Origin: Deltaproteobacteria bacterium
Lineage (GTDB): Bacteria > Desulfobacterota > Dissulfuribacteria > Dissulfuribacterales > JALVPX01
Assembly (NCBI GenBank): GCA_027061625.1
Contig: JAMOVF010000117.1
Coordinates: 1 to 7,283, forward strand
Length of the DNA stretch: 7,283 nt
Direction: 5' to 3'
The translations under genes were made by a program, and so were the position numbers. The notes beneath the pieces were generated by a model. It was not told the DNA's origin, made no database searches, and was given only the letters and a program-made list of their open reading frames with translations. Shown here one piece after another: positions 1-6,397 of this stretch (positions are counted from its first letter, which is position 1; every line of letters starts with the position of its first letter).

Positions 1-1
1 T

Positions 2-694
2 CCTGGAACAGAGCAACAATTCTATTGGTCATCGACAACTTATGACAACGATATGAGTGGTGCATGGTCTGTATTCTTCCAGTATGGTTATATTGGCAGC
101 AACAATAAGATCAGTAGCAATTATGTGCGTGCGGTTCGCTTCGCGCAGGATTTTTTTGATGTTCCTCTAGATTATTGGGCTTATGATTATATAAGAATAC
201 TTTACGCTTCTGGCATAACTGCAGGTTGCGGTAATGGCAATTTCTGCCCTGAAAATTCAGTGACGCGTGCCCAAATGTCTGTATTCTTAGAACGTGGCAT
301 AAATGGAGCTGATTATACTCCTCCCAGTGCGTCAGGTAATGAATTTGTAGATGTTGATCAAAACTACTGGGCTGCTGCTTGGATAGAAAAATTGTATGCG
401 GATCGGATAACTGCAGGTTGTGGCCATGATAAGTATTGTCCTGAAGATCCAGTGACACGTGCTCAAATGTCTGTATTCCTGCTTCGTGCTAAGCATGGTG
501 CTGACTATACCCCTCCTGCTTCCACAGGCATGTTTGACGATGTGCCTACAGATTACTGGGCAGCTGACTGGATTGAGCAGCTATATGCGGAAGGTATAAC
601 CTCTGGTTGTGGAAATGGAAATTTTTGCCCAGAGGACCCGGTGACAAGGGCTCAAATGGCAGTTTTCTTAGTTAGGACTTTTGAGTTAGAATAA
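2..694 (+). CDS. Surface protein, C-terminal part: DUF1566-type domain followed by three SLH repeats (5' end outside window)
   Basis: The reading frame is open from base 2 with no start, so the gene begins left of the window; an internal ATG at 53 lies inside a domain and is not the start. 230 residues are visible. Residues 8-46 (nt 23-139) read YWSSTTY...AW.V.F..G......K....YVR.VR, the typical end of the DUF1566/Lcl C-terminal domain. Three SLH repeats follow, each with an F.DV....YWA..WI..LY..GIT.GCG....CPE..VTRAQM.VFL pattern. Each repeat holds two cysteines six residues apart, which could form a disulphide outside the cytoplasm (inference). SLH domains usually anchor proteins non-covalently to envelope polymers; in this kind of organism the partner is unknown. 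The signal peptide, if any, would be in the missing part. The last repeat runs to within a few residues of the TAA stop. The final 43 bp overlap the convergent rfbD. No terminator was seen after the stop. Confidence 0.9.
   Translation, partial: PGTEQQFYWSSTTYDNDMSGAWSVFFQYGYIGSNNKISSNYVRAVRFAQDFFDVPLDYWAYDYIRILYASGITAGCGNGNFCPENSVTRAQMSVFLERGINGADYTPPSASGNEFVDVDQNYWAAAWIEKLYADRITAGCGHDKYCPEDPVTRAQMSVFLLRAKHGADYTPPASTGMFDDVPTDYWAADWIEQLYAEGITSGCGNGNFCPEDPVTRAQMAVFLVRTFELE
152..691 (+). repeat. Three tandem SLH-domain coding repeats (periods 64 and 63 codons)
   Basis: The units start at the phenylalanine before the DV motif: 152-343, 344-532 and 533-691, the last lacking the linker. Conserved landmarks are YWA, LYA, a GCG...CPE cysteine pair and VTRAQM. 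Units 1 and 2 also share a GADYTPP linker. DNA similarity is strongest around the TRAQM codons, where the three copies differ mainly at third positions. This suggests protein-level selection after an old duplication rather than a recent one. Confidence 0.88.
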
Positions 695-1557
695 AAAGAG
701 CAAAAATCCCTTACAGATTCTTCCCATGGCCTCAATTTGAAACCTGCCATTTCTACAAATTTGGAATTATCTAATACAGAATAGGCAGGGCGTTTTGCAG
801 GCCGTGGGAAGGCAGATGTGGGCACCGGTTTTACCATGTCAGGATTTTTCCCTGAGAAGTAAAGGGCCTTTTGGGCAAGCTCATACCAGGTGCACGATTT
901 GCTGTTTGTGCAGTGAAAAAGGCCGGTGGGCTGTTGTTGGGCAAAGATGAGCAGAGTTTTGGCTAGATCTTTTGTGAATGTTGGACACCCTTGTTGATCA
1001 TTTACAACCATAAGCTCATTCTTCTCCAGAGCGAGTTTGAGTATGGTCTTGATAAAGTTTGGCCCGTTTATACCAAAAAGCCACGATGTCCTTACAATGG
1101 AATAGCGTGTGCAAGCGCTTTTTACAGCTTCCTCACCTTTCAATTTTGAAAGGCCGTATATATTTATAGGGTTTGTGGGGTCGTTTTCCTGGTAAGGCCT
1201 GGAAGATGTGCCGTCAAATACATAATCTGTGCTGATGTGTATAAGATAGGCACCGCACTTTTCAGCTGCTTCTGCTATATTTCCAGCGCCTTTTTCGTTT
1301 ATAGAAAAGGCTGTTTCTTGATTATTTTCGCAGTCATCAACTTTGGTATAGGCAGCGCAATTTATTATTATATTTGGTTGAAATTCTTCAGTAGTTTGGA
1401 TGCAGTTTTTTTTGCGGGTAATATCCAGTGCTTTGCGGCTGCATGCCTTTACTTCATGGCCTGCACTGCCAAAGACTTCAGCCACATCGCTTCCCAGCAT
1501 GCCCTTTGCACCTGTTACTAGCACCCTCAATCTTTTTGAAGAATTATAATGAGCCAT
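652..1557 (-). CDS. rfbD: dTDP-4-dehydrorhamnose reductase (RmlD/RfbD)
   Basis: This enzyme performs the last step of dTDP-L-rhamnose synthesis, the NAD(P)H-dependent reduction of dTDP-4-dehydrorhamnose in the cytoplasm. The 301-residue product is a short-chain dehydrogenase of the RmlD family. It has the nucleotide-binding G16-x2-G19-x2-G22 motif (VTGAKGMLG), STDYVFDG at 109-116, the catalytic Y134-x3-K138 pair (YGLSK), the NDQQGCPT motif near 186-193 and RPAYSVLD near 256-263. The family core ends around residue 286 (LRPWEESVRDFC); the last 14 residues lie antisense to the SLH gene and look like an added tail. The ATG at 1557 overlaps the rfbB stop by 14 bp. An AGGAG lies only 2 nt before that ATG, closer than usual, so translation may be coupled to rfbB. 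No better start was found, because the next in-frame candidates (TTG, GTG) lack an upstream Shine-Dalgarno sequence at suitable distance and fall just before the glycine loop. Confidence 0.94.
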   Translation of the reverse strand: MAHYNSSKRLRVLVTGAKGMLGSDVAEVFGSAGHEVKACSRKALDITRKKNCIQTTEEFQPNIIINCAAYTKVDDCENNQETAFSINEKGAGNIAEAAEKCGAYLIHISTDYVFDGTSSRPYQENDPTNPINIYGLSKLKGEEAVKSACTRYSIVRTSWLFGINGPNFIKTILKLALEKNELMVVNDQQGCPTFTKDLAKTLLIFAQQQPTGLFHCTNSKSCTWYELAQKALYFSGKNPDMVKPVPTSAFPRPAKRPAYSVLDNSKFVEMAGFKLRPWEESVRDFCSFYSNSKVLTKKTAI

Positions 1558-2566
1558 ATCTCCTATGGTAATAATCCCGGTAGTCGCCGCTTAGAATTTT
1601 TTCCCACCACCCTCTGTTTTCCTGATACCATTTGATAGTCATTTCTATGCCCCTTGAAAAGGTCCATTCAGGTTTCCACCCCAGTTCTTTTTGGGCCTTA
1701 GTTATATCCATAGCATAACGGAAATCATGGCCTGGTCGGTCTGCTACAAAAGTGATCAGGTCTTCCGGTTTTTTTAGAATCTTGAGGATGGTCTTTACCA
1801 CTTCCAAATTGGATAGCTCGCACTCACCGCCGAAGTTATAAATTTCGCCTGGGACACCTTGCTCTAAAGCGGCTAGTACTCCCTTGCAGTGGTCTTCAAC
1901 ATAAATCCAATCTCTTACATTTGATCCATCTCCATATATAGGCAATGGTTTGTCTGCCATTGCATTGATGCACATTAGAGGAATCAATTTTTCTGGAAAT
2001 TGATATGGGCCGTAATTGTTTGAACAGCGTGTGATCACAACAGGTAGTCCATATGTCTTGAAGGAAGCCCTGCAGAAAAGATCTGATGAGGCTTTGGAGG
2101 CCGAATAGGGGCTGTTTGGGTGTAGATGGTCGTCTTCCTTAAAAGGCCTATCGTCAGGTCTTAGGCTCCCATACACCTCATCTGTGGAGACGTGGACAAA
2201 GCGTTTGAGTCGCGGCGAATTTAAAGCTCCGCTCAAAAGAACCTGAGTGCCCAATACATTGGTTATTACAAAGGGTTTCTGGTCTTCTATAGAGCGGTCA
2301 ACATGGGATTCAGCTGCAAAATGAACTACTGCGTCAACTTCTTGCATTAGGTCTTTGATCAGTTCCGGATCTTCTATCTGGCCCTTAACAAACTTATATC
2401 TGGAGTCAGATTCGTAATCTTTTAGGTTCTCAAGGTTGCCTGCATATGTGAGGGCATCAAGGTTGATGATCTCATAATCCCTTTCCCTTAGGCAGAGATG
2501 GATGAAATTTGAGCCTATAAAGCCGCAGCCGCCAGTTACCAGTATACTTTTGATTTCGTTTCCCAT
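1544..2566 (-). CDS. rfbB: dTDP-glucose 4,6-dehydratase (RmlB/RfbB)
   Basis: RmlB converts dTDP-D-glucose to dTDP-4-dehydro-6-deoxy-D-glucose using bound NAD+, the second step of dTDP-rhamnose synthesis. From the ATG at 2566 the product has 340 residues, normal for the family. Visible motifs are the Rossmann loop TGGCGFIGS (11-19), HFAAESHVDRS (82-92), the catalytic STDEVYG with T128, D129 and E130, the Y154-x3-K158 pair (YSASK), NNYGPYQFPEKLIPL (183-197) and YGDGSNVRDWIYVEDH (211-226). A longer frame with a GTG at 2605 adds 13 residues, but that GTG lies inside the stem of the dnaK terminator, and RmlB proteins usually start just before the glycine loop. The chosen ATG has no recognisable Shine-Dalgarno sequence; the upstream bases are A/T-rich terminator tail. 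rfbD follows with a 14-bp overlap, so the pair is probably one transcript. rfbA and rfbC are not seen. Confidence 0.95.
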   Translation of the reverse strand: MGNEIKSILVTGGCGFIGSNFIHLCLRERDYEIINLDALTYAGNLENLKDYESDSRYKFVKGQIEDPELIKDLMQEVDAVVHFAAESHVDRSIEDQKPFVITNVLGTQVLLSGALNSPRLKRFVHVSTDEVYGSLRPDDRPFKEDDHLHPNSPYSASKASSDLFCRASFKTYGLPVVITRCSNNYGPYQFPEKLIPLMCINAMADKPLPIYGDGSNVRDWIYVEDHCKGVLAALEQGVPGEIYNFGGECELSNLEVVKTILKILKKPEDLITFVADRPGHDFRYAMDITKAQKELGWKPEWTFSRGIEMTIKWYQENRGWWEKILSGDYRDYYHRRYGSL

Positions 2567-2567
2567 T

Positions 2568-2613
2568 TTTAATAAAAATAAAAAGGCAGTGAATACTTGA
2601 TCCACCGCCTTTT
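2568..2613 (-). terminator. Rho-independent terminator after dnaK
   Basis: On the minus strand an 11-bp stem (arms 2613-2603 and 2591-2581, AAAAGGCGGTG against CACTGCCTTTT, one G-U pair) encloses an 11-nt loop and runs into a T-rich tail (TTTTTATTTTTATT). It begins about 30 bp after the dnaK stop, so it should end the hrcA-grpE-dnaK transcript. The stem is nearly symmetric with A-runs on the other side, but no plus-strand gene ends nearby. Confidence 0.85.
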
Positions 2614-2637
2614 ACCATTTCAGTTTTAGCTTGTCAG
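2609..2637 (-). promoter_or_regulatory. Weak candidate promoter for rfbBD
   Basis: On the minus strand CTGACA (2637-2632, 5 of 6 to the -35 consensus) is followed after 17 bp by TAAAAG (2614-2609, 4 of 6 to the -10 consensus). A transcript from here would start inside the first arm of the dnaK terminator and so would lack much of that stem. Some promoter is expected because a terminator otherwise separates rfbBD from dnaK; read-through of the terminator is the alternative. Confidence 0.25.
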
Positions 2638-2644
2638 CTGGATT

Positions 2645-4585
2645 TTATTTTACTTCTTCAAAGTCGGCATCAACTACGTCGTCATCGCCGTCTCCACCTT
2701 GAGATCCGCCGCCAGATTGGCTACCACCAGTTGCTCCGCCTGTGTCTTGGGTTCCAGCTCCTCCAGCTGCTCCTCCAGCAGACTCCTTATAGAGGAGTTC
2801 GGCCAACTTGTGGGCTGCCTGCATGAGCTGGTCTGTAGCCGACTTGATGGCCTGGGCATCGTCACCCTTCATTGCTTCCTTAAGGGCTTCTATCTTCTCA
2901 TTAATCTCTTTTTTGACAGCTTCATCCACCTTGTCTCCAAGATCTTGTAGGTTCTTCTCGGTAGAGTAAATCAAGTTGTCTGCCTGATTACGGGCTTCCA
3001 CCAGCTCTTTGCGTTTGCGGTCCTCTTCAGCATGGAGCTCAGCTTCCTTCATCATTCTCTGGATCTCTTCCTCAGTGAGGCCGCTGGATGCCTGAATCCT
3101 GATGGACTGTTCCTTGCCAGTTGCCAGATCTTTGGCAGACACATTGAGAATACCATTGGCATCAATATCAAAGGTTACCTCAATCTGCGGCACACCTCTA
3201 GGTGCTGGTGGGATTCCCACAAGCTCAAAACGGCCAATAGATTTATTATCTGCTGCCATTTCACGCTCGCCTTGAAGAACGTGAATGGTAACAGCATTTT
3301 GATTATCTGCCGCAGTAGTAAAAATCTGACTCTTCTTAGTTGGTATGGTGGTGTTCTTCTCAATGAGCTTTGTCATTACACCGCCCATAGTCTCAATACC
3401 CAAGGAAAGAGGTGTAACGTCCAGCAAGAGAACGTCTTTCACATCACCCTTGAGTACAGCCCCTTGTATGGCTGCTCCAAGAGCCACAACTTCGTCTGGG
3501 TTAACACCCTTGTGAGGCTCTTTGCCAAAGATCTCTTTGACCTTTTCCTGCACTTTGGGCATTCTGGTCATACCACCAACAAGGATGACCTCATCAATAT
3601 CAGCTTTGGTCAAACCGGCGTCTTTAAGTGCTGTTTCACAAGGCTCCACAACGCGCTCAATTAAGTCTTCCACAAGGGCTTCAAGCTTTGCTCTGGTGAG
3701 CTTGATTACCAAGTGTTTTGGACCTGATGCATCTGCAGTAATGAATGGCAGATTGATTTCTGTTTCCATGGTTGTGGAAAGCTCACACTTAGCCTTTTCA
3801 GCCGCCTCTTTAAGACGCTGAAGGGCCATGCGGTCCTGTTTTAGATCAATTCCAGTTTCTTTCTTGAATTCTTCTACCAGCCAGTCAACTATGCGCAGGT
3901 CAAAATCTTCACCGCCTAAGAAGGTGTCTCCATTGGTGGCCTTGACTTCAAAGACGCCTTCTCCAATCTCCAGTATAGAGATATCGAAGGTACCGCCGCC
4001 TAAGTCAAATACGGCGATCTTTTCTTCTCCCTTTTTGTCTAAACCATAAGCCAAGGCAGCTGCTGTGGGCTCATTTATGATACGCAGCACTTCTAGGCCT
4101 GCAATACGTCCTGCATCTTTTGTGGCCTGACGTTGGCTGTCATTGAAATATGCCGGTACTGTTATAACAGATTCAGTAACCTTCTCCCCATAATAATCCT
4201 CAGCAGTTTCTTTGAGTTTTTTGAGGATCATAGCAGAGATTTCTGCTGGGCTATATTTTTTGCCTTTAACTTCTACATATGCGTCGCCATTAGGCCCTTC
4301 AACGATTTTATAGGGCACTCTTTCTTTGGTGCGCTGCACTTCTGGATCATTATACTTACGGCCAATGAGCCTTTTTACCGCAAAAATGGTGTTTTCTGGA
4401 TTGGTCACTGCCTGCCTTTTGGCCGGCATACCAACCAGGATTTCACCTTTATCTGTAAAGGCCACAACTGACGGAGTGGTCCTCCCGCCTTCAGCATTTG
4501 TCAAGACCTTGGGCTCTCCGCCTTCTGTAACGGCCACACAAGAATTTGTGGTTCCCAAGTCTACACCAATCACTTTGCTGCTCAT
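2645..4585 (-). CDS. dnaK: Molecular chaperone DnaK (Hsp70)
   Basis: DnaK is the ATP-driven cytoplasmic Hsp70, which binds exposed hydrophobic segments of clients with DnaJ and GrpE as partners. The product has 646 residues, full length for bacterial DnaK. The nucleotide-binding domain spans about 1-383: GVDLGTTNS (7-15), K71 of AVKRLIGR, INEPTAAALAYG (170-181), DLGGGTFDIS with T199 (194-203) and ILVGGMTRMP (334-343). The interdomain linker DVLLLDVTP is at 384-392. The substrate-binding beta domain follows to about 505, then the helical lid to about 602. A Gly/Ser/Gln-rich tail (603-633) ends in acidic residues and a terminal EEVK, as in other bacterial DnaK. The start is firm: AAAGGAGG lies 9 nt before the ATG. 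grpE lies 125 bp upstream and a terminator follows; no dnaJ is present downstream. No key residue appears to be missing. Confidence 0.99.
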   Translation of the reverse strand: MSSKVIGVDLGTTNSCVAVTEGGEPKVLTNAEGGRTTPSVVAFTDKGEILVGMPAKRQAVTNPENTIFAVKRLIGRKYNDPEVQRTKERVPYKIVEGPNGDAYVEVKGKKYSPAEISAMILKKLKETAEDYYGEKVTESVITVPAYFNDSQRQATKDAGRIAGLEVLRIINEPTAAALAYGLDKKGEEKIAVFDLGGGTFDISILEIGEGVFEVKATNGDTFLGGEDFDLRIVDWLVEEFKKETGIDLKQDRMALQRLKEAAEKAKCELSTTMETEINLPFITADASGPKHLVIKLTRAKLEALVEDLIERVVEPCETALKDAGLTKADIDEVILVGGMTRMPKVQEKVKEIFGKEPHKGVNPDEVVALGAAIQGAVLKGDVKDVLLLDVTPLSLGIETMGGVMTKLIEKNTTIPTKKSQIFTTAADNQNAVTIHVLQGEREMAADNKSIGRFELVGIPPAPRGVPQIEVTFDIDANGILNVSAKDLATGKEQSIRIQASSGLTEEEIQRMMKEAELHAEEDRKRKELVEARNQADNLIYSTEKNLQDLGDKVDEAVKKEINEKIEALKEAMKGDDAQAIKSATDQLMQAAHKLAELLYKESAGGAAGGAGTQDTGGATGGSQSGGGSQGGDGDDDVVDADFEEVK

Positions 4586-4587
4586 AT

Positions 4588-4619
4588 CTTAAATCCTCCT
4601 TTAAGTTTTAGGGAACTTA
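4588..4619 (-). promoter_or_regulatory. dnaK ribosome binding site in a hairpin loop, with a competing upstream hairpin
   Basis: On the minus strand the Shine-Dalgarno core GGAGGA (4599-4594) is flanked by perfect 6-base arms CTTAAA (4605-4600) and TTTAAG (4593-4588), so it would sit in the loop of a hairpin ending 2 nt before the dnaK ATG. A second hairpin, TAAGTT-CCCTAA-AACTTA (4619-4602), shares four bases with the first, so the two cannot form together. Both stems are A/T-rich and weak. The arrangement is seen directly; control of translation by it is inference. Confidence 0.45.
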
Positions 4620-4710
4620 CGTCTTTACCTAATTAATCCACTTGGAATTTTAGATTAATTTCTGTTCCAACTGGTAACAGTTACAAATAATCTTTATTTT
4701 TTATGCTAAA
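4620..4710 (-). promoter_or_regulatory. grpE-dnaK intergenic leader with inverted repeats, no gene
   Basis: This A/T-rich stretch holds a perfect 8-bp inverted repeat AATTAATC (4660-4653) and GATTAATT (4638-4631) with a 14-nt centre. It also holds a bulged hairpin CTGTTACCA...TGGAACAG (4680-4662) that is not followed by a T-run, so it is not a standard terminator. No good promoter was found: the best match is TTACCA-17-TCTAAA, 4 of 6 in each box. The elements could be RNA processing or stability signals, or background in A/T-rich DNA. Confidence 0.35.
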
Positions 4711-5304
4711 TTAAGCATTAGATTCGTTTTGTCCACTCCCTTGACCGTCACTTTGTCCAGGTTTTTTTGAAACAACAACAAGCGCCGGCCTTAAAACACG
4801 TTCATGGAGTGTGTAACCTCTAAGCAATTCCTTTATCACAGTATTGTCATCAACTGAATGATCTTCTTCTACTGTCAGTGCTTCATGATAATTAGGGTCA
4901 AACCGTTGGCCTTCTGCTGCAAAGGTCTTAAGACCAAACCTTTCCAAAGTCTTAAGATAGCCTGATAGGGTAAGATCTAATCCTTCTATCAAGGCATCTA
5001 TATCTTTGGTTTCTTTAGCAGATTGTACAGCTCTTTCTAAATTGTCCAGGAAAGGCAGAAGTTCTTTTGCAAAGGATTCAAGGGCATACTTCATATACTC
5101 TGCTTTTTCCCGGTCAATGCGTTTTTTAAAATTATCTAATTCAGCAGCCAAGCGAAGCATCTTTTCTTTGCATTCAGCTAATTCTTTTTCTTTCTCTTCT
5201 AATTGTTTTTTCAGGTCTTCCATCTTATTATCAGCTTGATTTTCATTGGTCTTAGGTTGAGCCTGATCTTCTTCTTTTTTTGTTTCTTTTTCTTTGTCAC
5301 TCAT
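4711..5304 (-). CDS. grpE: Nucleotide exchange factor GrpE
   Basis: GrpE is the dimeric co-chaperone that releases ADP from DnaK. The product has 197 residues, normal for the family. It has a charged, Lys/Glu/Gln-rich disordered N-terminus (1-28), a long coiled-coil helix (about 28-75, containing RLAAELDNFKKRIDREK), a four-helix-bundle region (about 76-125) and the C-terminal beta domain. The beta domain carries the GrpE signature: FDPNYHEAL at 135-143 and GYTLHERVLRPALVVVSK at 163-180. A short Gly/Gln/Ser/Asn-rich tail ends the protein. The start ATG overlaps the hrcA TGA stop (4-bp ATGA), and AAGGAG lies 8 nt upstream inside hrcA, so the two genes are translationally linked and share the hrcA promoter. 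dnaK follows after 125 bp. Confidence 0.98.
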   Translation of the reverse strand: MSDKEKETKKEEDQAQPKTNENQADNKMEDLKKQLEEKEKELAECKEKMLRLAAELDNFKKRIDREKAEYMKYALESFAKELLPFLDNLERAVQSAKETKDIDALIEGLDLTLSGYLKTLERFGLKTFAAEGQRFDPNYHEALTVEEDHSVDDNTVIKELLRGYTLHERVLRPALVVVSKKPGQSDGQGSGQNESNA

Positions 5305-6344
5305 ATTTCCATCTCCTTAACCCATTCACTTAGCACTTCTGAAGTGTATTCCACTAGTGCCAATGCCCTGGCATAATTCATTCTCATTGGTCCCATCACA
5401 CCAAGGCTTCCAAGGGTTTCCTCTCCTGCTTTATATGGTGCAATTACGAGACCGCATTTCACTTCATGACCAAGGCCTTCGGAACCAATTATCACCTTTG
5501 TTCCATCTTCCTGTATACACTGGTCCAGCAGTGTTAAAAGAACATGTTTTTCTTTTAGTTTTTGAAGTACAGCTCTGGCCCTGGATATAGAAGCAAACTC
5601 AGGATAATCAAGCAGGTTGAGCTCTCCTCCAACTATCAATTCTGTAGAGATTGTTTCCGAAGTATTATCATCGACTAAATTAGTTAAAAATTGCTCTAAG
5701 ATCTTTTTGTCTTTTTCCAGTTCGTTAGTTACAATTTCTTTGGCTTGCTTAAACCCAACTTCTCTAAGTTTTTCATTGAAATAGGCAGCCATGTTGTCCA
5801 TGAACTCCTGGTTAAGGTCAGGGCTTACATTTACGAGCCGCTGGTGCATAAGTCCTGAACCTATAACGGCCACCATCAGCACCAAACCAGGTTTTATCAA
5901 AACAAAATCGATATGGTGTAAATTGGCCTTAGAAGGAGCAGGTGTTGTAATAAGGGCTGCATGGCCTGAAAATGTCGCTAGAAGCTCCACGGCCTTTTTA
6001 AGAAGGGCTACAAGATCAGCCTCTTCAGATTTTATTGTCTCCTCAATTGCCACTTGATCACCCCAAGATAAAGGCTCTTTCTCCAGCATACAGTCAACAA
6101 AATATCGTAAGCCAGACTCAGTAGGCACTCGTCCAGCAGAAATGTGTGGCTGCATAAGAAAACCCATTTCTTCCAGATCAGCCATTACGTTCCGAATGGT
6201 TGCAGGACTAAGGCCCAGGCCAGATTTTTTAGCAATGATCCTGGAGCCTACTGGTTCTGCCGTATCCACATAAGTACCTATAACTGCACGTAGTACTTCT
6301 TTATAACGGTCAGACAAAGTTATGTCTTTGTTTTTATATTCCAT
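5301..6344 (-). CDS. hrcA: Heat-inducible transcription repressor HrcA
   Basis: HrcA represses chaperone operons by binding CIRCE operators; in species studied its activity depends on GroEL. The 347-residue product has the expected order: an N-terminal winged-helix DNA-binding domain (about 1-75) with EPVGSR (30-35), SPATIRNVMADLEEMGF (46-62) and SAGRVPTESGLRYFVD (69-84), then a GAF-like dimerisation region. The conserved C-terminal LGVMGPMRMNYARAL is at 314-328. The ATG at 6344 gives the usual family N-terminus, although no strong Shine-Dalgarno sequence precedes it; the leader is A/T-rich. It is the first gene of hrcA-grpE-dnaK and overlaps grpE by 4 bp. Self-regulation is likely, but the upstream region lacks a clean CIRCE. 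Confidence 0.97.
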   Translation of the reverse strand: MEYKNKDITLSDRYKEVLRAVIGTYVDTAEPVGSRIIAKKSGLGLSPATIRNVMADLEEMGFLMQPHISAGRVPTESGLRYFVDCMLEKEPLSWGDQVAIEETIKSEEADLVALLKKAVELLATFSGHAALITTPAPSKANLHHIDFVLIKPGLVLMVAVIGSGLMHQRLVNVSPDLNQEFMDNMAAYFNEKLREVGFKQAKEIVTNELEKDKKILEQFLTNLVDDNTSETISTELIVGGELNLLDYPEFASISRARAVLQKLKEKHVLLTLLDQCIQEDGTKVIIGSEGLGHEVKCGLVIAPYKAGEETLGSLGVMGPMRMNYARALALVEYTSEVLSEWVKEMEI

Positions 6345-6372
6345 AATTATTTTTGCTCAATTAGAAACTGGG

Positions 6373-6381
6373 GAATGCTAA
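6373..6381. promoter_or_regulatory. Degenerate CIRCE-like half-site
   Basis: GAATGCTAA on the plus strand (TTAGCATTC on the minus) matches one CIRCE arm (GAGTGCTAA) at 8 of 9 bases. The other arm is poor: at the normal 9-nt spacing it is essentially absent, and the nearest partial match (TTTGCTCAA at 6352-6360, 5 of 9) needs a 12-nt centre. It lies between the likely transcription start and the hrcA ATG, where CIRCE usually sits. Confidence 0.3.
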
Positions 6382-6397
6382 GAGACATTAATTATCA

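Noticed and set aside
2567..2605. N-terminal extension of rfbB from a GTG at 2605
   Set aside because: It lies inside the terminator stem and loop, encodes a residue run atypical for RmlB, and the ATG at 2566 gives the normal family start.
3032..3664. Long plus-strand open frame opposite dnaK
   Set aside because: The translation has no recognisable domain, and the opposite strand encodes a full conserved DnaK; it is a shadow of that coding sequence.
4662..4680. Hairpin CTGTTACCA...TGGAACAG after grpE as a terminator
   Set aside because: On the minus strand it is followed by mixed A/T sequence without a T-run, has a bulge and a very small loop, and dnaK needs transcription through it.
6355..6381. 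Full CIRCE operator
   Set aside because: With the standard 9-nt spacer only one arm matches; the other matches 2 of 9, so only a half-site is reported.
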